Source of the DNA: Polytrichum commune
Lineage: Eukaryota > Streptophyta > Polytrichopsida > Polytrichales > Polytrichaceae
Length of the DNA: 64,000 nt
Direction of reading: 5' to 3'
NCBI GenBank assembly: GCA_950295325.1
Contig: OX485808.1
Location: 22,836,527-22,900,526, forward strand
Of the stretch, positions 12,621 through 23,831 are shown piece after piece. A program made the translations under genes and the position numbers. Each line of letters starts with the position of its first letter. Position 1 is the first letter of the stretch. The notes beneath the pieces are model-generated. The model was not told where the DNA came from, ran no database searches, and saw only the letters and a program-made list of their open reading frames with translations.

Positions 12621-13195
12621 ATATCTTAGGTTTCCTCATAAACAATCACATAGGCTCTTTTGATTGTGTTCACTATTAAACCTAGATTGGTTAATATGTT
12701 ATGTGCAAGTGGACTAGTCTCGTTGCGAACATCATTTTTTTCATGCCCTAGTATTAGCTATAAGCCTTGCCATATACTATCTTACATGGGCAACTTCGAT
12801 GGAAATTATAATATTTCATATTATATCAAAATGTACATAAATTGTATTTTTATGTCAAGTAAATTTTTAACAAGGACAATTTTGGGAAAATGTCATGTTT
12901 TAAGTTTGTCAATACATGTTCTTGGAGATAAAATTAATTTTCGATATTCAACTGTGAAATTGCCCATGTAAACTTGGTTTCATTCAAATATAAGAGGTTT
13001 ATTAACTCCTAAGTGCTCATTGGGGGGGGTCCTAATTGACCTCAAGTTTTTGTACAAATATTCAAGTTAAGAAATTATGAATAAACAAATAAAACCCTCA
13101 AAACACTTGAAAATAAAAGAAAGACTTTTGTGTTCTTGCCACAACATGAATAAGAACATGTTTACCAAATGATGCATATGGTGTAATGCCTCCTT
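12621..13195. other. intergenic, no recognised feature
   Basis: AT-rich; the plus frame at 12660-12971 resembles nothing I know. It may include the 3' tail of the LINE to the right. Confidence 0.4.
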
Positions 13196-16100
13196 TCATA
13201 AGGTGGATTTTATGGTGTAGTATGGCAAATTTCCTTGCATGGGGTAGTATGTTAGAATGCTAGGTTGGGAAGGTGGTGTAACCGGTGCTTGGCAATTATC
13301 TAGTTTTCTTTTATTAAAGACAAGGTAAGTGAAGTATTTGATGGCCTTTTGATGCACGAGTTTCACTATGTTCTTGATGGTATGTTTGAGAATGCCTAGT
13401 TTGTTTGATTTTTCTATTGATTTCTCATGTACGGCACCTCTTACAATCACAGTGATAGTAGTGATGGGGTTGACTTTCCATCCTAAATGTTTGATTTCAT
13501 CTACCAAAGGGTCATATTTTATGTGTTTTTTTTTCTCCAAGTCGGCTTGTTGGTATCTACAATGGCAGTACGTGATTTGATTTATTAGGTGGATGACTTA
13601 GTCATGTATGGGCTATCCTTAGGCCGTGAATGTGTTGGTTCGCGCATGTGGATAGGAGGTGTGACCATGTGTCTTTGTCATTACTTTGGCACAACGTACA
13701 ATTGGAGTTTGGGTGGGTGATTGGCTAGAATAATGTGTTTTTAGTGGTTTCATATGTATTGTGCATATCATAATTTAAGGGTTTGGACAATTTGTGCATC
13801 GGATATGCCCGGTGTTTGCCAAAAGAAGTTGGAGAGTTTATCATCGATTTGCTCATTAAACAACCATTTCTCAACGTATGGGAATTTGTCTCTAGCAAGG
13901 TCGGAATCTCTCTTCTTGTGTTCTTTGTGTGAAGAATGTGTGTTGGTTTTTAATTGTTTTGTCACGCATGGCAAAGGGGATGCTAGTTAGCCAATATGGT
14001 ATGGTGTGTGCCTTGTGGATATGGGGTGGGAAGTGTGGGGCTTTCTTTTTTCTTGGTTCTTTTTTCTTTATTTTGTTTCCGAATATCCTGGAGTGGGCTC
14101 AAATTATTGTGTAGTTATTTTTTGTTTAGTCTAGTAAATTTGGTAGATGATAGCCACTATTAGTAATCTATTGGGGGTGGCTATGTCCGGAGGATGGGTG
14201 CCTAATGTTGGAACATGATGTTGAGATTTTCAAGGAATATGTGGGTATGTTTGTGTGGTTTGGATGGCCTTTGTGGCGATTAATATGGCATTGAGCTATG
14301 CTTTGAGGGTGATTTGATATCTGGGAGTCTTTATGCTATCTAAAGGCTATTATTGGGGCTATAAACTCATGAGCATGCAACATTATCTATTATGTATCCT
14401 TATGCATCTTTGGTCGGAGGTGTGAATGTGTTGACTATGTGTATGCAATGTATTGTGTTGTGTTTGTCGGGGAGGTTTATTATGGGGCTTTCTATCGTCA
14501 GAAGGTCGAATTTTGGAGTGGTTTTCCGTATGTAAGAGTATTTACATTATGTTCTGCAGGGGGGGTCAATTGGGTACGTGTTGATGTGATTTTGGTCAGG
14601 TGTTTTTTGTTGAGACCAAAGGTAGTTGGTGTTTGGGGATCAATCTTTGTGGTTGACAATGAGTATGATAACTATGGGGTCTCCTTTGGCTACCAATTTG
14701 ACCTAGTCGATGGCTTCTAAGTTTGTGTTGTATCATGTTGTGTTCACTCCTTGGTATATGGTGCCTAGTTGTCTTGGGTCATTCAATGCTCATTTAAGTT
14801 GTTGCCTAGTGCAATTCATATAGTTTGGTAGTAGGGAGGTTGTGTCGATGCCAAATTCTTCGTGTGGTAGATGGGTGAGGACATTGGATGTGTTTTTAGG
14901 GATGTTATAAATTTCGTTTGGTAAGTTACTTCAAAACTAATGACTTCTTTAATGTTTACTTTTGAGGAGGGGCTTGTCTAGTAGGCGTATGATATGCCTT
15001 TTTAATGACAATATTCATTATTTTGATTTTTTTATTGAGGCTTGTAGGTGATAAAGTCAAAATTTTACTTCTTCTTTCAGTGATGATTTTTTTTGTGTTT
15101 TCCATTTAAGTGAGGGTATTGCATGGATAACTCAGCAGGTGAATGGTTTGTTAGGTTTTGTGTGAGGAAGTTTTTGTTCTTATATGTGGGCTTTGAAGGC
15201 GCCATGTGTAATTTTGGATCTGCTAGAGCATCATACAATGGCACATTTTGGCGAGATTGAGATCCATGTGTGCCCATTCGGCAAATTGTTGTAATTTTCT
15301 AATTTGGAGTTGGAATTTATGAATATCGTCGGTGACTATGGCTAAGTCACATGTGTATACAATGGTGTTCTAGATTTGTTTGCAAAGTGTTGAAGTTATA
15401 TCCTAAGTCATATTTTCTAGCCATTTTAGGAGAGGCTTTGGGAAGATTATGTAAAGGTAAGGACTCAAAAGTGTCTTTTTGGATTGTTCCTTTGCTAACT
15501 TGTATCGGTGGTGTCATTGTGAAGTGGGTATTGGAGAATGATGTGGTGGAGTTCATGTCAATATTGCATGCTAGTTCTACCGTGTCTAGAGGGCACCCAC
15601 ATCTAGAGGGTATTGCATTTAGAGGAAATATGAGGTTTTTTGTTAGGGCTAGTAGTATGGCATGGTCTATTGACCCAAATGCATTCATGAGTCTATGTAT
15701 CTTGTGTTTGTGTTTTTCATTGTTAATCTAGCATCTTTGAGGGTTCCTAGTGGTAATTCCTTGTGGTTTGAAGCCCTCTTAGTTGATTGTGGAAGAGATT
15801 GTGTTTTACCTTGTAACTCGTGAGAAGGTTGGTTAATGCAATGAGGTTGTAGTTTTTAAGGAGTAAGGGGTGATATTTTTGTAGATTGGGATGATTTTGT
15901 TGTGCTTTAGCATGTCTTGGAACATGGGGGGGGGGTGCTTTATTATTTCGTTTGGAATGTTAACATGCCCCAACGCCTTATCTCTTGCGAGTCTTTTGAG
16001 GCTATTGTCATATACTTATATGGAAATGTTGTTCGCTATTTTTGTGTGATTTGACATTTTTTTTCTGGTATTAGACCATTTGGGATGTGCCATAATTATT

Positions 16101-16450
16101 TTCTCATTGTGCATCTACATGTGTCTAGGTGGTCCGTGGGGTCATCACAAGCTATTGTCTTTGGAATGAGGTTTGTTGTGTTTGGTGTACTTCTCCAACT
16201 ATGTCCAGTGAGTTTGTTAGGATGTTGCATTTGGTGTTTTTGAGGTAGTTTAGTGAGGTGGTGTTGGTGGAGCTAGACATTTTTACGGATTAAGTTTGGG
16301 TTCTTGTCAAATAGCATTTTAGATTTTGAGATGGTTTTTTTGCAATTTAGAGTTTTTTGTTTCAAGGAAATTTTTATGGGGTTCAATTTTGGCATTTATT
16401 CTATCCATTGATAGAGTTATGTGTCATTTGTTGGACGGGATGGTATGGTG
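13196..16450 (-). pseudogene. degraded LINE (non-LTR retrotransposon) reverse transcriptase
   Basis: On the minus strand a long, frame-broken reading resembles a plant non-LTR reverse transcriptase. In order it has IPNEIIKHPPH (about 15.97 kb), KNYNLIALTNLL, MNAFGSIDHAILLAL (15.69 kb), SKGTIQKDTFESLP, DLAIVTDDIHKFQLQIRKLQ and FAEWAHMDLNLAK (15.25-15.35 kb), and THLPHEEFGIDTTSLLP (14.85 kb). The C-terminal KHIKYDPLVDEIKHLGW and KYFTYLVFNKRKLDN follow at 13.3-13.5 kb. The catalytic YADD position reads YTCD, and stops and frameshifts are frequent, so it is inactive. The family is inferred from remembered RT layout. No endonuclease domain was secured upstream. A second copy of its C-terminal part lies at 25.65-26.35 kb (plus). 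Confidence 0.8.
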
Positions 16451-17299
16451 ATTGTATTGATGGTGCTCAGTTGTTGTATAGAGATAGAGGACGCCAACCA
16501 CTAGTGTTGGCATGAATGAGGAACAATTCATTTTGATCATAGCCGTGAGCTCATATGTTAACCCTAAGTTGTTGTATGTCTTTGTAGTTATGCCATTGGT
16601 GTTGCGGGAAGATGGTGGTTGCTCTTATTGTTTTTCAACTAGCGTGGCATATATTGAGTTGTTAATTCCATGGTTTTTTGTTGATTATGATGTAAGAAGC
16701 TTCCACATTCCAATTGCAAATTATTTGTTCTGGAGGATATTGGTTAGGGTGTTCATTTTGAAGTGTTTTCCTTCAAATCTTATGGGATTCAAATTTGGAT
16801 ATCATATAGGTGGTGTGGGGCATGTAATGCATGGGTGTGGGTGTCTAGTGATAGCAGAGTTTGGGTTGAGTTTGTGTGGAAACTGTCTATGACACTCTAT
16901 GATGTGTAGTTGAGGCCACCATGTTGTGAGATATTGTGAATTATTGGTTGTTTGCATGCCTCTAAATGTTGTAAGTCATGCCAAGTCATGGTCATCCTCA
17001 TGCGCCCGCCAAGGCGGGGGGCTATTGTGTTGTTGTTTTTGCGTCTTCTAAGTAGTATCTCTCGGTCAAATATTCCGATTAGTATATTGTGGTGTCTAAG
17101 GTAGCTCTATGAGGTGCGACATGTTGTAATTCTTACCATGAGTGAGCATCCAAAATTCTATGAGATTCAACATAAGATTCAAAGCATCCTCAAGAATCAA
17201 GAGTAATTTGTAATCATAATTTGTGAGTATTCCTTGTAGAAGACCTATGCGCAAGGGGGATTTAAACCGTGGAAAGAGGTTTGTGTGTCATTCTTGCTC
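16451..17299. other. intergenic, possibly the LINE 5' part
   Basis: No secure protein similarity. It could be a heavily decayed upstream part of the LINE, including an endonuclease region, but I could not confirm that. Confidence 0.35.
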
Positions 17300-17720
17300 G
17301 AACCTCAAGACTGATGCATGAAATAGCATCTAGATGGTCCAAAGAATGAGTTCCAACAACCAAATTTAAAACAATGTGTCTCAAGAGCAATGTGATTGTG
17401 ATTTGTTTGCCAAAGGGGAAGCGGAGGGAAGGTCAAGGCTGATGCACGAGGGAGCATCTAGAGCATCCAAAATATTGGATGTAATCCTTGGTCGAGATTG
17501 ATGCATGTGAGAGCACCTTGGCCATACATAACATCATATCTAACGGTGAAGTTAAATGCCACCTCTTTTGAGATCAATGTAATTGCAAATTGTTGTATTC
17601 CTTGCTCGGGAGTCAAGAGTAATGCGTGGGGTGCATTCGGCCCATCTAAAACATTTGATGTACCATCCTTGCATGAGACCCAATGCATGTGGGAGCATCT
17701 TGGCCATCCAAGGTGCATGG
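17300..17720. repeat. degenerate direct repeats with GATGCATG / GAGCATCT motifs
   Basis: A phrase of the type GATGCATG...GAGCATCT...GGCCATCC recurs at about 17310, 17440, 17500, 17620 and 17680, always on the plus strand. This suggests a short decayed tandem repeat of irregular period. No coding function seen. Confidence 0.5.
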
Positions 17721-18149
17721 GATTGAATGGTGGGATTGAGACATCTTCTCTCTCCTCCTTCTTTCACTTGAGGTTGAAGTTCCTTGAGTGTTGGGAGGGG
17801 GACATCAACTTTTCGAGGCTATAAATGCACTCACTCAAGCCGTTCATTTTCATCCTTCACTTGTAGAGTGATCATGTAGGACGAGTAGTTGAGCTTTTAT
17901 GGTGGATCAATGGCACCATGCGGTGGATTAATTCCAAGTCATTTGATCTACTAGCTACGTACGCGCACACAAGAGAGGGTGGAGTGTTGAGAAGAACAAT
18001 TAAATGTTCTTAAGAGGGATGCGGCCAAGTGGATCAGCGTTGGCAAAAGCCACATGGCCATGATTGTCTCCCCAAGGTGGACAGAGAGCATGTGCATGGC
18101 TACCAAGCAATGGTGTGTGCAAATGGGCGATGTCAGAGGCGGGATGGCA

Positions 18150-18556
18150 TGGGTCAATGCTAGATTTGTACTTTGTTGTGAAGGGACTGGGTATGTTGGA
18201 AAGGGAAGTTTTGGGATTGTGATGAAATGCACAAAACGTGTAACATCCCGTGAAATGGTATGCAAGACCATCCAATTCAAGGAGGGCCCCACTGCAAAAA
18301 CAAAGAATAAGTGAATGGAAAGAGCATGACAAGAGGTTCGCATGTAGAATATATGCTATCCACGTCCTCATGTGGTGAGTATGCAACATGTGTTTGATGA
18401 AGAAGATGTTGTGCACATCATCATGGAGTTTTGCATTTATGGCAATTTTCACAAACTTTTGGAGTTGAATCTCATGGGTCCTCCTTTGGACTTGGCCACC
18501 AATTTGACAAAGCATTTGGTGGAGTTGTTAAGTGTGATGAAAATGTGTTTTTGACA
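18150..18556 (+). pseudogene. protein kinase N-lobe pseudogene (CDPK-like)
   Basis: One reading frame carries the start of a Ser/Thr kinase domain. The glycine loop and ATP lysine region read GKGSFGIVMKCTKRVTSREM and then CKTI. After a gap come HVVSMQHVFDEEDVVHIIME and then FC.YGNFHKLLEL, matching subdomains IV-V of plant calcium-dependent protein kinases. The frame is kept throughout but is broken by stops at 18312, 18327 and near 18342. The catalytic loop, activation segment and EF-hands are absent. The lack of introns could mean a processed copy, but only about 130 codons remain. Confidence 0.75.
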
Positions 18557-18559
18557 CAT

Positions 18560-19887
18560 TGAATGAGGATGTAGTATGCACTGTGTTCAAATGAAAGCTC
18601 AACGAAAGACTTCAAGGTTTGACGGAAAACAATTGTCAATCTCCACTTACATGTGGTCATATCCATGGCATGGATGCACAATACACCCTAACCTCCGTAA
18701 TGTCACCCTTTGTAATGTCACCCCCTCTCTTATATCCCTAAACCCTAGGGAATGGATATGCTTGAGTTAATCATCCCTCCTTCTCATATATCATGGATTT
18801 TGACATTAAAATAATCCACCATAGAATTCAAATCACACGCATCGTGGTGTCATTATTGCAATGTTGACTTCGTATTATTCCATAATGTCACATGCTACAC
18901 TGATTCTCTATTATCACACATCATTGTTAATACCGCAAATCTACTTACTATCACGTGCACTTTGGTTGCCACATGCGTGATATTAGAGAGGTTAGAGTGT
19001 ACTACACGTAATCCAAATATGTGTATCCAACCAAAAGTGAGAATTTGGGACAATTTGGGATATAACACCCCTGCAGTTATATAATGTGGATGATATGATT
19101 TGCAATACATAAATTCCTTAGGTAGGAGTTTATATTACTGTCTTGCCACTTAAGATGACTTAGCTCAACTTTCCAACGGTGTAAAGTTCAGTGTCTGCAA
19201 TAATCTTGAAAACTCCTACTTTACTACTTAAATGCCAATGGAGCCCCCAAAAAAAATGGTTGGAAGAGGTTTTCAAGTATATCTATCTCAAAGTCAAATT
19301 ATTCTTGCCTAGATTGTTTTCTTTATATTACACTCAAACTAATAAAGTCCTACTCCATCTTGAACAAACCCAATTGAAATGTGTGTGACTCAGTGATTTT
19401 TTTATGAAAGTTGAAGTGGTTGGAATCTTGATTTTTTTTTCTTGATTACAAAGTTATTATATGAGGACATCAACCAAGATTAGGAGCATGAATGTTTTTG
19501 ACCATTACCAACAAGCTATAAAAGTCATATGTTTAGCTAAGTAAATTTTCAAGATCAACCAAAATTACTTGATCCTTATTTCAGCCGTGTAGATGTACTC
19601 TAGAAATCTTTCTTTACGAACATTCTTGTGCATCAACCCCGTATAAGCTTTCTAATTCATATTGTACATTACATCTTAGAATTGAAATGGAACCCTCAAA
19701 TAAGTTAGTCATAGTTAGGAACCATCTCGGATATCATCTACCTCCTAAGCTATATATGTTTTTCATTCGACACTTCCCACCATTGGATTTGGCCATAGTG
19801 ACTAACAAGTATGGCAGCTCAACAACACTCAATATATGGTAGAATACAACAACATAATGAAATTGCAATCCAAACCAAACATATATC
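18560..19887. other. intergenic, no recognised feature
   Basis: AT-rich. Short open frames at 18576-18770 and 19191-19388 (plus) resemble nothing. No TIRs or RNA genes found. Confidence 0.45.
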
Positions 19888-19890
19888 TAA

Positions 19891-20440
19891 GGGCCGGTTT
19901 ACATCATGGACCATGGAAGATGGTCTTTTGCCATGGTTTGATTTCTTTAAAGAAAAAACAATTTACAAAGCCTTTGGGCCTCTCACTAGGTGTGAACTGA
20001 ATGTAGACCCAGAGGAATGACCATGAACCCAAAAATGAACGTGCTGATTTTTTTCCTTCAATATATGTCCACAAAAGACAGTTTTGAAAAATCCATAAAT
20101 AAATAAATAAAATCAAGTTTGATCAATCTCTTGTCTTCTCTTGTCTTCATCTTTTGTTTCTCAAAAGAAAATAATTCATTACAAAATATTATAACATCAT
20201 TTCTCTATCATGGGCCCCTACCTTTGTCTATCATAGCACCTCTTTTACCACTCCCACCACAAAACCCGTCGGACCATGTCAATGGATAATGTAGGTTTTT
20301 TGAGGACCTCAAACTCCATGGTCACTCTGACATTTTTTCCTTGGTGTAAACCATAGTGGTCCCGGAACAAGTTCAACACCCAATCACAAATATTACAAGG
20401 CCTTGGGATGACTTTGTACTCCATGGTGTAAACAACCCCT
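19891..20440 (+). mobile_element. Harbinger/Tourist-like MITE (about 550 bp)
   Basis: The left end GGGCCGGTTTACATCATGGA is preceded by TAA (19888-19890). The right end, read inverted, is GGGGTTGTTTACACCATGG next to TTAA. The terminal inverted repeats match at most positions over 20 bp. The left 260 bp is shared with 2160-2423. It has no coding capacity. Its right end abuts the next element at a TAA. Confidence 0.65.
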
Positions 20441-20752
20441 TAAGGCCATCGCCACCGTTCCCCCCAATGGCCACACCAATGGCAGGTGGCCGGGGTGGGT
20501 CCCGGTACATCCGCCACCGCCCTCCCGGCAACCCTAAACCCACTGCTGGTCACACCATCCCAGATGCCTTGGACGGCAGCTTGGTGTGCAATTTTTCCAC
20601 CCTCCAAAACTTGACTTTTTCAGTTTGACACTGTTGGAGGTTTTGTCAATGGTTGGTCGGAGGGAACGAGGTGGTGGAATGGGATCACCGGAAGGGGCAA
20701 CTATACCAAAAATTATAACAAAGTTAAGCTTCACGGTGTGAGAGTTGTGCAA

Positions 20753-20829
20753 GATTGTATAATGTTGTGACTAATGTGACTAATACCTTGGCAGGGTATT
20801 AGTCACATTAGTCACATCATTATACAATC
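20753..20829. repeat. 35-bp-arm hairpin, nearly perfect
   Basis: The left arm (20753-20787) begins GATTGTATAATGTTGTGACT. The right arm is its reverse complement with one mismatch. The central spacer is about 6 nt (TTGGCA). It lies inside the GC-rich TIR element. It could be a nested foldback or yield a small-RNA precursor if transcribed. Confidence 0.9.
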
Positions 20830-21163
20830 GTCTTTAATCTTATTGTATTGTATATGAATTTGCATGTGAAATTTGTATATATGATGTTTGTACTTTATGC
20901 TCTTTTACTTTGATATATTGCTTTTATATTTAATATACATTTTTATTGGACCTTAAAATTTGAGCCCTTTTATAGATCCTAAACCGTTTTCTTACATCCT
21001 TTCGTCAAGAAATTTATTTAAAAAGCATAACACAATCCCCTTAAAATAAACAAGCAAAACTCCTTGCAAAAGTGCCAAAAACAAGGTGCTCACAGTTTTG
21101 GTGAGCACTGATAAGGGAGGGGAAGAATGGGGAGGGGGAGGAGGGGCGGAGAGGAAGGTGTAG

Positions 21164-21234
21164 GGAAGGGGGTGGAGGATGGTGGAAAGCACAAGGAAGG
21201 GGGTGGAGGATGGTGGAAAGCACAAGGAAGGGGG
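21164..21234 (+). repeat. 31-bp tandem repeat, 2.3 copies
   Basis: Two identical 31-bp units (21164-21194 and 21195-21225) plus 9 bp of a third. The strand is purine-rich (GGAAGGGGGTGGAGGATGG...). Identical units imply recent slippage or unequal exchange. Confidence 0.95.
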
Positions 21235-21399
21235 CCTTGTCAGTGACCCCCCTCCACAGTCCGCCACGCGTGCGGTTGGCGGGCCGCTGCCTGGACCCGC
21301 TGGCAAAGAGCCCGGGAGCTGCCCCGGCACAGTGGCCGGCCCACGCCATCCAGACCCTCCCCCCGTTGGCGTTGGGGGGAATGGGTGGCGATGCCCTAA

Positions 21400-22169
21400 G
21401 TCCTTCTAAGTTGAAGCAAGAACTACTGTAGGTAGCCTTTCTCACAAATGTCATTTTGGATGGCTTTAAAGCAGTCGTCGTTAGAATTCCTTTTTTCAAG
21501 TTCAACAACCCCCTTTATGGACCAGTTTACTAATTAGATATGTGCAATTTGACCGTACCTCATTTAATATTGAGAGAAACAGCAGGCATGTAATATGCCC
21601 CTTTTAACCAAAGTTTCCCACTGTGTACATTAGAACCCTTTAATGCCTAGGCTGGTTTCCACATCATCAACCACATCTTGCACCTCAATTTCACCACTCA
21701 TTTATGTTGCTTCAATGCCTTCTACGATTTTTATAGGAATATAAGCATATCATCATCTTTTAGAATTTAGATCTGTTTGTTGATATAAGTATAATTTTGC
21801 TGATTGTAGAACGTGATAAAATAAACCAAATCATGATAATCATGAAACAACTTCAAAGGTTGATGTATTTGAAATGGAAGAGGCAGAAATTATGTATGTA
21901 TTAAGTGAAGATAGCATTCATTGCCGACACTTCAACCTTCAACTCCCTGCCCCTCTGCAAGCACGAAGACTTCTGAAAATTCAGAATTGAACTATCTGAT
22001 CCTGATAGACTGATTGACATTATTCGCCATTGCCAGAAGCAGGTCACTCACAACACAATGCAGACAACCTAGTAATCTGGTATCAATGAAGTAGAATAAA
22101 AGTAGAATGCCAAGAGTTGCAAATGTTTTAGCAACTGCAGCAAATCACAAGAGTATCTTCGGCCTTGAA
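21400..22169. other. 3' flank of the DUF842 gene
   Basis: No gene seen. The part near 22170 should include the 3' UTR of the minus-strand DUF842 gene. The rest has no repeat structure I can define. Confidence 0.4.
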
Positions 22170-23797
22170 CTAGATGCGAGAAGTATTACTAGTAGTGATC
22201 TGCTTTTTAATATGTTCTGCAAGCTTTGGCAGATTTTTCATCTGCTCCCTAACTGTAGATTCCATGCACTTCTCCATCTCCTTTATCTTCCCCTCATCCT
22301 CTTCAATAGATCCACCTGACATTTCTACTCTATCTCGGCATACTAGCATACTCCTTTGCATGCGTTCCTGTGATCCAGCAACAAAACCACCCCTTACCGC
22401 ATCAGTTTTCTTCAAGGAAGGAGGAAAGTAGACCTGGAATATGGCAGGATCAGACTACACCGTTTATGGTACTTAGTGTCACTTATCCTATAATGAAGCC
22501 TATATATAGGTACACTAATTGCCAAAATGTTTCCAATTAGCACCACAAGAAAGATTAAAAGTAGACCTGGACTAAAATTGACTTGAGAAATTGTATTGGA
22601 CTTGGTATAAATATGTAGATCTTAATTATGATAATACTGATATTGAAGTATCAATTATCATATCAAACTTGATATTTAAATTAAAAAATGTGTTGTTTAG
22701 ATGCACATATATTCACATAAATTGAATTGAAACATGGGAGGTCTCTCAAATGTTGTGATTCGACCATAAATTGCCACCTCACTCCTTGCTTCAGACATCA
22801 TTTCTCACTCCTTAAAGTAAATGTCAAAATATTAAAAGTTACAAAAAGTGTAATACAATTAGTGGACATGACATTGCTGGGTTGTAGACAATATTGCAAG
22901 GTGTACATGACACTAAATACAATAAATAGTGTTGTTGTTTTAAGACATCACATGAATACACTATCTTGCTGATTGGTGGACTTAGTTCAAACCCCTAACT
23001 TAACTATTGGACGTGATTGGTAAAATAACTAGAACGGATAAAAGAGGCATTATGAATCTACATGTCTGCATGAAAACTCTATCCGTAGGGACAAAGTAGA
23101 CTTCACTAAAGCCATTAACAATTGTTGCATACGATAATGGTATGGAAGAGCTTAACACAGACAAATAACCAGTTTCTGAAAATGGAAAAAGTGTACTCAG
23201 CTAAAGGTAACGAGAAAGGACTTACCTGAAACCTATTCATCTCGTTTTGTAGGATGGCACCAGCTCGTTCCACAGGAGCACTACATCGTTCTATGCACCT
23301 TGGAATCTCACCCTTACTTCTGTTGAAGCATTCATAGCCACATTTGTAATACTCTTTCTGCAAACAACAATAACAAAAATTCGCCTGAGCCTTGCCTACA
23401 AGATTAAACTACCTTGTTTGACCTTTCAAAGTGACCTCTTATTTCCAAACTGGCTACACTAAGCATGTGGTTCTGAGGACTCATAACAAAAACCCCAGAA
23501 GTTAAATTTTTGAAATTGGTGCTTGTATTTGAACCCTGCCACCACCGACTCCTCTCACTTTTCTCAACAGTATCTATGTCTAGGAAATGATTGCAATACA
23601 TGAAATGTATGACACATAATAGCACTGGCTTGTAAATAAGAATAGAATAAGTAGCAATCCTCCATATTAGAAACTCAAGTGGTACAGAAGATATTTGTAA
23701 CCTGAAGTGTTATATTCACATAATCTTGAACCCCTGCGAGACTCTCGTTTACAGCATTGTTGACCTCCTGTGAGAGATTATTTATTGCCTCCGTCAT
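22170..23797 (-). CDS. FAM136A/DUF842 family protein (three coding exons)
   Basis: Small conserved eukaryotic protein of the DUF842 (FAM136A) family; animal members are linked to mitochondria, and the molecular role is unknown. Exons: 23702-23797, 23226-23357 and 22170-22433, all GT-AG and phase 0, giving 163 residues, close to the family's usual 140-160. Exon 1 starts MTEAINNLSQEVNNAV. Exon 2 has YYKCGYECF and CIERCSAPVERA, two CX3C motifs that match the family's CX9-20C pattern, then LQNEMNRFQ. Exon 3 has ERMQRSMLVCRDR and KCMESTVREQMKNLPKLAEH. As I recall for plant members, only single cysteines remain in the second half, where animals have two further CX3C pairs. A non-coding first exon ending near 24970 and a leader intron 23850-24969 are inferred. 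The leader holds two uORFs that touch the start codon. Confidence 0.9.
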
Positions 23798-23831
23798 CTT
23801 TTCTCAAAGATCATGTGTTGAAACCACACAT
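23794..23831 (-). promoter_or_regulatory. two overlapping six-codon uORFs feeding the DUF842 start codon
   Basis: Minus strand, downstream of the inferred leader acceptor (23850-23851). uORF1 runs 23831 to 23811 (ATG, five sense codons, TGA). Its stop overlaps the ATG of uORF2 as ATGA. uORF2 runs 23814 to 23794, and its TGA overlaps the main ATG (23797) again as ATGA. The arrangement would favour termination-reinitiation or translational damping of the main ORF. Function is inferred. Confidence 0.65.

Larger units (their letters stand above)
20444..21396 (+). mobile_element. GC-rich Harbinger-type non-autonomous element (953 bp)
   Basis: The left end GGCCATCGCCACCGTTCCCC and the inverted right end GGGCATCGCCACCCATTCCC form a TIR of about 28 bp with few mismatches. 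TAA flanks both sides (20441-20443 and 21397-21399), the 3-bp duplication typical of PIF/Harbinger. The ends are GC-rich and the middle is AT-rich. No transposase is encoded. A near-perfect hairpin (20753-20829) and a 31-bp tandem repeat (21164-21234) lie inside. Confidence 0.75.

Noticed and set aside
15351-15731. 126-codon plus frame
   Set aside because: Antisense shadow of the LINE reverse transcriptase remnant on the minus strand.
16512-16892. 126-codon plus frame in the LINE flank
   Set aside because: Composition is that of T/G-rich antisense of a decayed LINE; no similarity on this strand.
18000-18515. 171-codon minus frame
   Set aside because: Antisense to the kinase pseudogene, whose plus frame shows clear kinase motifs.
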